Shown here piece after piece: positions 1-9,767 of a stretch of 64,000 nt of DNA. Within the stretch, counting starts at the first letter, position 1, and each line of letters begins with the position of its first letter. A model generated the notes under the pieces. It made no database searches, was not told the origin of the DNA, and saw only the letters and a program-made list of their open reading frames with translations. This DNA is from Lolium rigidum (lineage: Eukaryota > Streptophyta > Magnoliopsida > Poales > Poaceae), in contig NC_061508.1 of assembly GCF_022539505.1 (NCBI RefSeq), forward strand, positions 92,173,276 through 92,237,275, in the 5' to 3' direction. A program made the translations under genes and the position numbers.

Positions 1-1424
1 AATGCGCAGATACTAAACACATAGATATTGGACAGCACATGGAAAAATCAGCCATATATCAAGAGAAAAGCAATTGCAGTACTTCTGAAAAAAAACTGGA
101 GTTTTAGGCTTAGTTTTACACATCCTAGCAATTGCCAATTACCAAAATCAATGACCACATAGCAAGTGCACAGTCACGGATAGAAGGGCTTCTGAAAAGA
201 CTAAACTATATTTGCTTCCTCCCCATAAGCCAGTACCAATTCAGCTTCACTTGGCAGCCCCGGGTGCCACTTGTGAATAAAGGGATTGCTTACAAACACT
301 AGTGAGTCTACAACATTTCATTAGCATGTGTTGTACAGCCAATTTAATCCTATAACCTGAAGATCAACTAAGCTAAAATCTATCTAACTCAGAATCAAAC
401 TCATACTCATCATCCCCCTTGTAATAGAAACCCCCATCTCGCTACCTCCAATAATAATCAATCCTTGAGAGATGACCTTCAGAGCGCATGCTAAAACAAA
501 TCCAACTACCACACCTAAAATCATACAAATGGATCCTGAATGAACAAATCTGCCTATATACAATCAAACATCAAACAAAAACCTGAAGATGAAATTCATA
601 CCACAGGCTAGAAACATATCCAACTTCACAGAAAAATCATAAAAAAACATACAATGGATACATAATGAGCACACCTAACTACGTCCAAATGAACAGCAGA
701 GCACCCGCCGGCAGGGGTAACACTGGCACGGACACAACAGCTGGCGTAGGATCACGCGAACACGCAAGCGAGAGGTCCGAAGGCACTGATGGAGAAACCG
801 TACGGTGTCGAAGACCAGCAGAGCTACACCGCGTTGCTCTCCCAGAACCCAGAGGCCCGCCACGGACAGGACAGACCACCGGCGACCTCTCACAGAATGC
901 ACCGCCAACACAAAGGCAAGCAGGCAACCTAGAGGGAGGAACACCAGGCCAACGAGCACTAGCACCTCAATCAATCATAAGAACATCAAGAGAGCCTCTC
1001 TTCAAACATCAGAAAATAATAGGTAAATAAACAGAGCACAAACAACAAAGAATATGGAGGCATATCAAGCCAAAGTAGAGCCCATCCGCGATACTACAGA
1101 GACAACGAAACAACCAGAGAGAAATCCATACACGGAGAATCGACAAGTCAGGTAACAGAGGCACCAAAAAGGGCAAACAGAATAATAAGTAACCACAAGG
1201 AAGCAATAGACCTATAATTAAGACTTAAGAATTGTACGCCCCTCGCCTTGGTTAGTGAAATCCTGGGTATAAGTAGAGTTGACAAGCCTATTCCAGCAAA
1301 ATGTGTATCATATTGATAGCATATGGAAAAATTGCTCAGGTCATGAAACTTGTCATGACAAAGGTACATGGAATGCTAAACTAATTCCTACAAACTGAAC
1401 ATGTGAACAAAATCTACAGGGTGC
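1..1424. other. AT-rich low-copy DNA, no recognised element
   Basis: No LTR, terminal repeat or known domain is visible. A GC-richer island at about 690-960 holds open frames on both strands (minus 675-974, plus 665-1030), and I recognise neither product. On the minus strand a short exon-like stretch near 215-290 reads as a plausible protein segment preceded by an AG and ended by a stop. This is too little to call a gene. If the stretch at 1425-2134 is a gene start, this part would be its first intron and later exons. Confidence 0.4.
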
Positions 1425-1531
1425 TTGAGATGTTTCAGATGTAGATCGAGAAATGAAATCCCGCCACCAAAATCAAACAAAACATTCGCAGGGGTAGTAC
1501 ACAGAAACGAACAAAGTGACAGAAATTCCCA

Positions 1532-1810
1532 TTACCAATCTCGCATCCCGCGAGCTAGCCTTGAGCGCTCGAGATCCCCTGGACTCTTCCCCGATGCACG
1601 ACGAAGAGAACGGCCACCCCCCTCCCGAATCTCCATTAACGGCGAGCGTGGAGTCGACCCACCACCAGCCGTCGGCGAAGCTTGTCGACGCTTCCCGGCA
1701 TGACGTGCCCCATCAGCCCGCGGCCGAAGAGGACACGCCGCCCGCGCATGGCCCGCCCCAGCATCCAGCGGAGAAGGAGGATGCAGTGCCGCTCCGCCGC
1801 TACGCACCAT
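1532..1810 (-). CDS. Candidate first exon of an unrecognised minus-strand gene
   Basis: Reading leftwards from about 2130, the minus strand shows T-rich DNA, then a CT-repeat leader (about 1930-1960), then a GC-rich segment with an ATG at 1810-1808 and 93 open codons ending at 1532. This is the usual look of a grass promoter, pyrimidine-rich 5' UTR and first exon. A possible splice donor (G|GTAATG) lies at 1535, just before the stop, so the frame may continue into another exon. The predicted peptide is rich in Arg, Gly, Ala and Pro, and I recognise no domain. The leader holds an imperfect tandem repeat of about 33 bp (1847-1900). The plus-strand frames across the same bases look like GC-rich shadows. 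It could also be a gene fragment or a non-coding transcript. Confidence 0.25.
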   Translation of the reverse strand: MVRSGGAALHPPSPLDAGAGHARAACPLRPRADGARHAGKRRQASPTAGGGSTPRSPLMEIREGGGRSLRRASGKSPGDLERSRLARGMRDW

Positions 1811-2159
1811 GGAGGCAGCGCAGTGCCTCCGCGCCCCTTCGCCGGAGGAGGATCGTGGACCGCCGCGCTTCTTCGCCGGAGGAGAATCGTGGAGCGCAGC
1901 GCCCTCTCCGCCTCGGCGATGCCAGAGAGAGACAGAGACAGAGAGAAAAGAGATAAGACACGGGGAGAAATGAATGGACGCTAGATTTTCAGAAAGAAAA
2001 AATGAAAAATGAAAAAAAAAACGGGACATAACGGCACACCTGCGCGGACGAAGACAAACCGAAAACAGTGTTGCGCCAAGATTCGTGCAACATCCAACGA
2101 ACCAAAAAGTGGCTATTTGCCAATTGAAAAACAGCTAGCTGTTTGTTAGGAAAAGTGTA

Positions 2160-2521
2160 TTCTTATCATCAAATATAGGAGGCATAGTATCATCATAATA
2201 AACTTTATCCTCCATAGTAGGCGGCACCAAAAGACCACTATCATTATAATCATCATATATGGGAGGCATATCATAATCAACATAAACTTTCTCCTCAATA
2301 CCCGGAGGACTAAAGAGATCATTTTCATCAAAACCGACCTCCCCAAGCTTAGAATTTTCCATAGCATTAGCAACAATAGTGTTCAAAGCATTCATATTAA
2401 TAACATTCCCATTAGCATGCATATAAAGTTCCATGGGTTTTTTAATTCTCTCTTCAAACACATCATGTCCTAATTCAAGATAAAGTTCATAAAGACCTCT
2501 CATATTTTTGTTGTTTTCCAT
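2160..2521 (-). pseudogene. N5 acidic-repeat ORF, 5' part only
   Basis: The frame starts with MENNKN at 2521, about 165 bp inside the LTR, just downstream of the primer site. It follows the N1 ORF (50924-51748) closely: a short N-terminal region, the SKLGE segment, then units of the form SPP-x-EEK followed by PPIYDDY. Similarity stops after FDDKN at about 2160, so roughly the second half of the protein, including the hydrophobic C-terminal part seen in N1 and N2, is missing. The remaining codons to the stop at 2135 belong to flanking DNA. I know of no assigned function. Because it occupies the position of gag in an element without polymerase, it may be a structural or accessory protein, which is inference only. 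Confidence 0.7.
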
Positions 2522-2659
2522 TATGCCTTACTAGTGTAAACAAGAAACAAAAAAGATGCAATTGCAGGATCTAAAGGAAATAGCTTCGAACACACACACA
2601 ACGGCGCCAGAAAAGTACTTTTACCTGGGACCGGAGTATGAGTGCCTTTTACCTTTCCT

Positions 2660-2676
2660 CCCCGGCAACGGCGCCA
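2660..2676 (-). promoter_or_regulatory. N5 primer binding site (tRNA-Asp type)
   Basis: The minus strand reads TGGCGCCGTTGCCGGGG, the usual tRNA-Asp-complementary site of Athila/Sabrina-type Gypsy elements. It lies 10 bp inside the LTR edge at 2687. A partial copy (acggcgccagaaaagt) recurs at 2601-2616, and another lies inside the LTR at 2953. Confidence 0.85.
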
Positions 2677-2686
2677 GAAAAGTGCT

Positions 2687-3476
2687 TGATGTCTACGGGT
2701 GCTTCTATTCTTGTAGACAGTGTTGGGCCTCCAAGAGCAGAGGTTTGTAGAACAACAGCAAGTTTCCCTTAAGTGGATCACCCAAGGTTTATCGAACTCA
2801 GGGAGGAAGAGGTCAAAGATATCCCTCTCAAGCAACCTGCTTGCAACCACAAAGCAAGAAGTCTCTTGTGTCCCCAACACACCTAATAGGTGCACTAGTT
2901 CGGCGAAGAGATAGTGAAATACAAGTGGTATGAATGAATATGAGCAGTAGTAACGGCGCCAGAAAAGTGCTTGCTGGCGTGCAGTTGATGGTAGTAATAT
3001 TGCAGGAAGTAAAGATGCAGTAAAAGAGTAAACAAGCAGCGATAGCAGTATTTAGGAACAAGGCCTAGGGATCATACTTTCACTAGTGGACACTCTCAAC
3101 ATTGATCACATAACAGAATAAATAGATAGATGCTAGACTCTACACTCTCTTGTTGGATGATGAACACCACTAAGCGTGTAGGATTACGCGAACCCTCAAT
3201 GCCGGAGTTAACAAGCTCCACAATATTCGATGTTCATGTTTAAATAACCTTAGAGTGCATGACAGATCAACATAACCAAACCAAGTACTAACATAGCATG
3301 CACACTGTCACCTTCACGCTACGAAAGGAGGAATAGATCACATCAATACCATCATAGCAATAGTTAACTTCATAATCTACAAGAGATCACAATCATAGCC
3401 CACGCCAAGTACTACACGATGCACACACTGTCACCATTACACCGTACAGGAGGAATAAACTACTTTAATAACATCA
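2687..3476 (-). repeat. N5 5' LTR, truncated by the CACTA element
   Basis: It begins TGATGTCTACGGGTGCTTCT, the reverse complement of the LTR 3' end, and follows the N2 LTRs until the segment ctttaataacatca. There the LTR sequence (…tcactagagtagcac in N2) is replaced by CACTACAAGAAAA. The remaining half of the LTR is not found on the other side of the assembly gap. Confidence 0.85.
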
Positions 3477-5560
3477 CACTACAAGAAAAGTTGCCATGGC
3501 CGACGAAGTTGAAGTCGCGCCGTGGTTGCTGGTGTACCATGGCCGACGATTTTGGTCCCTCCGTGGTGCATGTCAAAACTTTTTTTTTCTCGTTTTTGAG
3601 GCCAGCTAGCCCGACGAAAGCGGCCAAAACGTCGCGTATGGTGGCCCGGGACGTGGTGCATCGTGAATTCTCGGGTTCGCCGGCCGAGTCAACGCAAATC
3701 CGCACCGCCGAGGGATGTAGGGCCCAGATGGCAGCCTCTCTGGCATTGTTTTTTTTTCTCGATCGCGCCATCTCGTTCAACGTTCTCCGATCGAGCCGTT
3801 TACGATGCAGGATCATGGGTCCCGCATGTCATCCTCTATGAACCAAAATTCTTTCTATTCTTGGATTTTTTTGACCCCCTGATTTCTGGCTACTTTTTCT
3901 TTCGATCCCCTGCCGCCTCTCAAACGGTGATACCGCTGCTGCTAAATGGGACCCGCATGTCATCCTCTATGTGCAATCAACTTTCTTTTCTTGGAGTTTT
4001 TTTGGCACCTCAAATTTGGTCACTTGCCTTTTTCTTTCGATCCCCTGCCGCCTCTCAAACGGTGATACCGCTGCCGCTACTCGGGACCCGCATGTCATCC
4101 TCTATGCACTATAAAACTTTCTTTTCTTGAATTATTTTTGGCACCTCATATTTGGTCACTTACCTTTTTCTTTCGATCCCTGCCGCCTCTCAAACGGTGA
4201 TACCGCTGCTGCTAAATGGGACCCGCATGTCATCCTCTATGTACTATAAAACTTTCTTTTCTTGGAGTTTTTTTGGCACCTCAAATTTGGTCACTTGCCT
4301 TTTTCTTTCGATCCCCTGCCGCCTCTCAAACGGTGATACCGCTGCTGCTAACTCGGGACCCGCATGTCATCCTCTATGTACTATAAAACTTTCTTTTCTT
4401 GAATTATTTTTGGCACCTCATATTTGGTCACTTACCTTTTTCTTTCGATCTCATGCCACGTTTGAAACGTTGAGGAACCTGCAGGCTCATGGGACCCGCA
4501 TGTCATCCTCTATGTACTATAAAAGTTTATTTTCTTGGTTTTTTTTCACCCTCCGATTTTTGGCAATTTCTTTTTCTTTTGATCCCCTGCCGCCTCTCAA
4601 ACGGTGATACCGCTGTTGCTAAATCGGACCCGCATGTCATCCTCTATGTACTATAAAACTTTCTTTTCCTGAATTATTTTTGGCTGCTCATATTTTTTCA
4701 CTTGCCTTTTTCTTTCGATCCCCTGCCGCCTCTCAAACGGTGATACCGCTGCTGCTAAATGGGACCCGCATGTCATCCTCTATGTACTATAAAACTTTCT
4801 TTTCTTGAATTATTTTTGGCTCCTCATATTTGGTCACTTGCCTTTTTCTTTCGATCTCATGCCACGTTTGAAACGTTGAGGAACCTGCTGGCTCATGGGA
4901 CCCGCATGTCATCCTCTATGTGCTATAAATGTTTATTTTCTTTATTTTTTTTCACCCTCCGATTTTTGGCTATTTCCTTTTTCTTTTGATCCCCTGCCGC
5001 CTTGGAAACGTTGGGTAAGCTCGCTGACTCATGGAACCCGCATGTCATCCTCTATGTACAATCAACTTTCTTTTTCTTTTGATCTCAAGCCGCATTTGAA
5101 ACGTTGAGACCGCTGCCGCTAAATGGGACCCGCATGTCATCCTCTACGTACAATAAAGTTTCTTTTCTTGGATTATCTTTGGCTCCCGATATTATGTCAC
5201 TTGCCTTTTTCTTTCGATCTCATGCCGCCTTTGAAACGTTGAGTAAGCTGCTGGCTCATTGGTCCCGCATGTCATCCTCTACGAACAATAAAAGTTTCCT
5301 TTCTTGGAGTTATTTTTTACCCCTTATTTCTGGCTATTTGCCTTTTTCTTTTGATCTCCTGCCCCCTCTGAAACGATGAGGACGCTGTTGGCAGGTCGGT
5401 CCCACATGTCATCCTCTATGAACAATAAAAGTTTCCTTTGATGGATTTATTTTGAACCCCTAATTAATTTCTGGATATTTCCCCTGCCGCCTTGGAATCG
5501 TTGAGGATGCTTGCTGCCTCATGGGTCGCGCATGTCATCCTCTCGAACGGTAAATGTTTA
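3477..5560 (+). mobile_element. CACTA DNA transposon, one end with subterminal repeats
   Basis: The terminal motif CACTACAAGAAAA starts at 3477, directly after LTR sequence of N5, and marks a CACTA (En/Spm) terminus. The next 300 bp are GC-rich, with a short repeated ccatggccgacga motif (3494 and 3538). From about 3800 a tandem array fills the rest up to the gap. Repetitive subterminal arrays are typical of Triticeae CACTA elements. No transposase and no opposite TIR are visible; they may lie in the gap or be lost. Open frames through the array are by-products of the repeat period. Confidence 0.8.
3805..5560 (+). repeat. ~135-bp tandem repeat array, about 14 copies
   Basis: The core cgcatgtcatcctcta recurs near 3823, 3953, 4089, 4223, 4361, 4498, 4631, 4768, 4903, 5039, 5131, 5266, 5402 and 5529. 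The period is about 130-137 bp except for one short unit of about 92 bp. Units also share tttttctttcgatc and cctgccgcc. Copies near 4450, 4860 and 5220 have a variant middle (catgccacgtttgaaacgttga), so at least two unit types alternate. The array continues to the edge of the N run. Confidence 0.9.
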
Positions 5561-5660
5561 NNNNNNNNNNNNNNNNNNNNNNNNNNNNNNNNNNNNNNNN
5601 NNNNNNNNNNNNNNNNNNNNNNNNNNNNNNNNNNNNNNNNNNNNNNNNNNNNNNNNNNNN
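5561..5660. other. Assembly gap of 100 N
   Basis: A round 100-N block, probably a gap of unknown size. It follows a tandem array and separates a minus-strand fragment (N5 plus CACTA) from the middle of a plus-strand element (N4), so sequence of unknown length is missing. Confidence 0.95.
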
Positions 5661-5774
5661 TTTATTTACAAGATTCCTATGCATAGGAAGCATGTTAGAC
5701 TTAAATGTGTTTTGAATTTGCCTCTTGATGCTCTCTTTTGCTTCAAATACTATTTCTTGCGAGTGCATCATTAA
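5661..5774 (+). pseudogene. N4 acidic-repeat ORF, C-terminal end
   Basis: The last 37 codons before the stop at 5772-5774 read from FIYKIPMHRKHVRLK to YYFLRVHH. They are nearly identical to the C-terminus of the N2 ORF (26719-27435) and correspond to the hydrophobic and basic tail of the N1 protein. Everything upstream falls in the gap. In the next frame the sequence can be read on through CECIIK…EPILMA, which is the reading frame N1 uses, so N4 and N2 share a frameshift or alternative end relative to N1. Confidence 0.7.
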
Positions 5775-8206
5775 AACTGCTGAGCCCATCTTAATGGCTA
5801 AAAAGAAAGAACTTCTTGGGAGATAACCCATGTGTTATTTTGCTACAGTACTTTGTTTTATATTTGTGTCTTGGAAGTTGTTTACTACTGTAGCAACCTC
5901 TCCTTATCTTAGTTTTGAGTTTTGTTGTGCCAAGTTAAGCCGTTGATAGAAAAGTAAGTACTAGATTTGGATTACTGCGCAGTTCCAGATTTCTTTGCTG
6001 TCACGAATCTGAGCCCACTGCCCTGCAGGAAGCTCAGAAAATTATGCCAATTTACGAGCATGATCCTCAGATATGTACGCAACTTTCATTCAATTTGAGC
6101 ATTTTCGTTTGAGCAAGTCTGGTGGCCTAATAAAATCCATCTTTACGGACTGTTCTGTTTTGACAGATTCTGCCTTTTATTTCGCATTGCCTCTTTTGCT
6201 ATGTTGGATGAATTTCTTTGATCCATTGATGTCCAGTAGCTTTATGCAATGTCCAGAAGTGTTAAGAATGATTGTGTCACCTCTGAACATGTGAATTTTT
6301 ATTGTCCACTAACCCTCTAACGAGTTGTTTCGAGTTTGGTGTGGAGGAAGTTTTCAAGGGTCAAGAGAGGAGGATGATATACTATGATCAAGGAGAGTGA
6401 AAGCTCTAAGCTTGGGGATGCACCCGGTGGTTCACCCCTGCATATATCAAGAAGACTCAAGCGTCTAAGCTTGGGGATGCCCAAGGCATCCCCTTCTTCA
6501 TCGACAACATTATCGGGTTCCTCCCCCGAAACTATATTTTTATTCCATCACATCTTATGTGCTTTTTCTTGGAGCGTCTGTTTGTTTGCTTTTGTTTTTG
6601 TTTGTGTTTGAATAAATTGGATTACATCATGCTTGTGTGGGAGAGAGACACGCTCCGCTGGTTCGTATGAACACATGTGTTCTTAGCTCATAATATTCAT
6701 GGCGAAGTTTCCTCTTCGTTAAATTGTTATATGGTTGGAATTGGAAAATGATACATGTAGTAATTGCTATAAATGTCTTGGGTAATGTGATACTTGGCAA
6801 TTGTTGTGCTCATGTTTAAGCTCTTGCATCATATACTTTGCACCTATTAGTGAAGAATACATAGAGCATGCTAAAATTTGGTTTGCATAATTGGTCTCTC
6901 TAAGGTCTAGATAATTTCTAGTAAGGTGTTTGAACAACAAGGAAGACGATGTATAGTCTTATAATACTTGTAATATGTCTTTTATGTGAGTTTTGCTGTA
7001 CTAGTTCATCCTTGTGTTTGCCTCAAACAACCTTGCTAGCCTAAACCTTGTATCGAGAGGGAATACTTCTCATGCATCCAAATACTTGAGCCAACCACTA
7101 TGCCATTTGTGTCCACCATACCTACCTACTACATGGTATTTCTCCGCCATTCCAAAGTAAATTGCTTGAGTGCTACCTTTAAAAAATTCAAAATTTATTA
7201 CCTCTTATTTGTGTCAATGTTTTATAGCTCATGAGGAAGTATGTGGTGTTTATCTTTCAATCTTGTTGGGCAACTTTCACCAATGGACTAGTGGCTTCAT
7301 CCGCTTATCCAATAATTTTGCAAAAAGAGCCGGCAATGGGATTCCCGGTCCCAAATTAACAAACTAAAAATAGACACTCCTCCATGGTATGTGATTGTTG
7401 GACGGCACCCGAAGGATTCGGTTAGCCATGGCTTGTGTAAGCAAAGGTTGGGAGGAGTGTCATCATAATAAAACTAAAATAAAAAGGTACTCCTTCATGG
7501 TATGAGATTGTTGGCAGGCACCCGAGGATTCGGTTAGCCATGGTTTGTGAAAGAAAGGTTGGAAGGAGTGCCATCCAAAAATAAAATAAAATGGGAGCCG
7601 CTCTTTGAAGGTTTGTCCGGCAAGGGGGTTAGAGTACCCGCTACCATTCGTTGACAACAACATACACCTCTCAAAACTTTATTTTTATGCTCTCTTTATG
7701 TTTTCAAAATCAAAGCTCTAGCACAAATATAGCAATCGATGCTTTCCTCTTTGAAGGACCATTCTTTTACTTTTATATTGAGTCAGTTCACCTATTTCTC
7801 TCCATCTCAAGAAGCAAACACTTGTGTGAACTGTGCATTGATTCCTACATATTCTCTTATTGCACTTATTATATTACTCTATGTTGACAATTATCCATGA
7901 GATATACATGTTACAAGTTGAAAGCGACCGCTGAAACTTAATCTTCTTTTGTGTTGCTTCAATACCTTTACTTTGAATTATTGCTTTATGAGTTAACTCT
8001 TATGCAAGACTTATTGATGCTTGTCTTGAAGTGCTATTCATGAAAAGTCTTTGCTTTATGATTCAGTTGTTTACCCATGTCATATACATTGTTTTGATCG
8101 CTGCATTCACTACATATGCTGTACAAATAGTATGATCAAGTTTATGATGGCATGTCACTCCAGAAATTATCTTTGTTATCGTTTTACCTGCTCGGGACGA
8201 GCAGAA
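5775..8206 (+). other. N4 non-coding interior with conserved motifs
   Basis: This 2.4-kb stretch is shared with N1, N2 and N3. It contains a 73-codon frame at 6073-6294 that is also open in N2 and N3. It has two internal copies of the polypurine-like motif ctaagcttggggatgc (6406 and 6465), the second forming a 9-bp-stem hairpin (6473-6493). It also has two ~88-bp units flanked by inverted repeats (7373-7461 and 7486-7572). No protein domain is recognised. Confidence 0.7.
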
Positions 8207-8222
8207 CTAAGCTTGGGGATGC
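8207..8222 (+). promoter_or_regulatory. N4 polypurine tract
   Basis: ctaagcttggggatgc directly abuts the LTR start TGATACG at 8223, the position of the plus-strand primer. The same motif abuts the 3' LTR of N1, N2 and N3. Confidence 0.8.
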
Positions 8223-9767
8223 TGATACGTCTCCAACGTATCGATAATTTCTTGTGTTCCATGCCACATTATTGATGTTATCTACATGTTTTATGTACAC
8301 TTTATGTCATATTCGTGCATTTTCTGGAACTAACCTATTAACAAGATGCCGAAAGGACAGTTGCGTTTTTCGCTGTTTTTGGTTTCGTAAATCCTAGTAA
8401 GGAAATATTTTCGAATCGGACGAAATCAACGCCGAAAGTCTTAGAAATACGCGAAGCTTCCGGAGCACCGAAGAAAGGTCGGAGGGGTGCCGTGGGGCCC
8501 CACACCCGTGGGCGGCGCGGCCCAAGGGGGGCGCGCCCCCTATGGTCTGGGCAGCCCAGGCCCCCTCCGACTCCGACTCTTCGCCTATTTAAGTCGTCGT
8601 GACCTAAAACCTCGACACCGATTGACGAAACTCCAGAAAAGTTACTGTGGCGCCGCCGCCATCGCGAAACTCCAATTCGGGGGACAGAACTCTGTTCCGG
8701 CACCCTGCCGGAGCGGGGAAGTGCCCCCGGAAGGCTTCTCCATCGACACCGCTGCCATCTCCATCGACACCGCTGCCATCTCCACCGCCATCTTCATCAC
8801 CGCTGCTGCTCCCATGAGGAGGGAGTAGTTCTCCATCGAGGCTCGGGGCTGTACCGGTAGCTATGTGGTTCATCTCTCTTCCATGTACTTCAATACAATG
8901 ATCTCATGAGCTGCTTTACATGATTGAGATTCATATGAGTTTTGTATCACAATTCATCTATGTGCTACTCTAGTGATGTTATTAAAGTAGTTCTATTCCT
9001 CCTGCATGTGTGTAAAGGTGACTAGTGCGTGCACCGTGTGGTTCTTGTCGTAGGCTATGATCATGATCTCTTGTAGATTGTGGAGTTAATTATCATTATG
9101 ATATTATTGATGTGATCTATTCCTCCTACATATGCATGAAGGTTTCAAGTGTGCATGCTATGCTAGTACTTGGTTTAGTAGCGTTGATCTATCTTACACT
9201 AAAGGTTACTTAAACATGAGCATTATTGTGGAGCTTGTTAACTCCGGCATTGAGGGTTCGTGTAATCCTACGCAATGTGTTCATCATCCAACAAAAGTGT
9301 AGAGTATGCATTTATCCGTTCTGTTATGTGATCGATGTTGAGAGTGTCCACTAGTGAAAGTCTATTCCCTAGGCCTTGTTCCTAAATACTCGCTGAGTTA
9401 CTACTGCTGCGTTACTACTCGCTTGTTTACTTGTTTCTTTGCGTTACTACTCGCTGCAATACCACCACCATCGACTACACGCCAAGCACGTTTCCGGCAC
9501 CATTGCTACTCGCTCATACTTATTCATACCACCTGTATTTCACTATCTCTTCGCCGAACTAGTGCACCTATTAGGTGTGTTGGGGACACAAGAGACTTCT
9601 TGCTTTGTGGTTGCAGGGTTGCATGAGAGGGATATCTTTGACCTCTTCCTCCCTGAGTTCGATAAACCTTGGGTATCCACTTAAGGGAAACTTGCTGCTG
9701 TTCTACAAACCTCTGCACTTGGAGGCCCAACACTGTCTACAGGAAAGGAGGGGGAACGTAGACATCA
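8223..9767 (+). repeat. N4 3' LTR
   Basis: 1545 bp from TGATACGTCTCCAACGTATCG to GTAGACATCA. A TATA-like ctatttaag lies near 8583, after a GC-rich segment, matching the promoter position in related LTRs. The last 35 bp are degenerate compared with N2 (aggaaaggagggg in place of the usual end). The LTR contains many CTCG where sister copies have CTG (9390-9520). Confidence 0.88.

Larger units (their letters stand above)
2160..3476 (-). mobile_element. N5: truncated Sabrina-like non-autonomous Gypsy element
   Basis: Going leftwards on the minus strand the order is 5' LTR (2687-3476, incomplete), primer binding site (2660-2676), then an ORF starting at 2521. The ORF is homologous to those of N1 and N2 and breaks off at about 2160, where similarity to those copies ends. 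The LTR is interrupted at 3477 by the CACTA end. The 3' half of the element and its second LTR are not in the window. Family name is from recall of Triticeae Sabrina/WHAM repeats. Confidence 0.85.
5661..9767 (+). mobile_element. N4: 3' part of a plus-strand Sabrina-like element
   Basis: After the gap come the end of the acidic-repeat ORF (5661-5774), about 2.4 kb of non-coding interior, a polypurine tract (8207-8222) and a complete 3' LTR (8223-9767). The order matches N2 (24279-29361) read in reverse. The 5' LTR, primer site and most of the ORF must lie in the gap or be absent. The TSD cannot be tested; the flank after the LTR is aagac. Confidence 0.88.

Noticed and set aside
665..1030. 121-codon plus-strand frame
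   Set aside because: Pro/Arg/Thr-rich with no domain, an equally open minus frame and no splice or promoter context on the plus strand.
2828..3061. Repeated small frames in LTRs (VHLLGVLGTQETSCFVVAG and similar)
   Set aside because: They recur in every N-type LTR as part of U5/R sequence and lack consistent starts; no evidence for translation.
4152..5379. Long plus-strand frames reading SFDPLPPLKR and similar repeated peptides
   Set aside because: They arise because the ~135-bp tandem unit is divisible by three and lacks stops in one frame. There is no start context or domain, and the array is a CACTA subterminal repeat.
5492..5831. Frames crossing the N run
   Set aside because: Their middle is unknown sequence; only 5661-5774 is supported by homology with N2.
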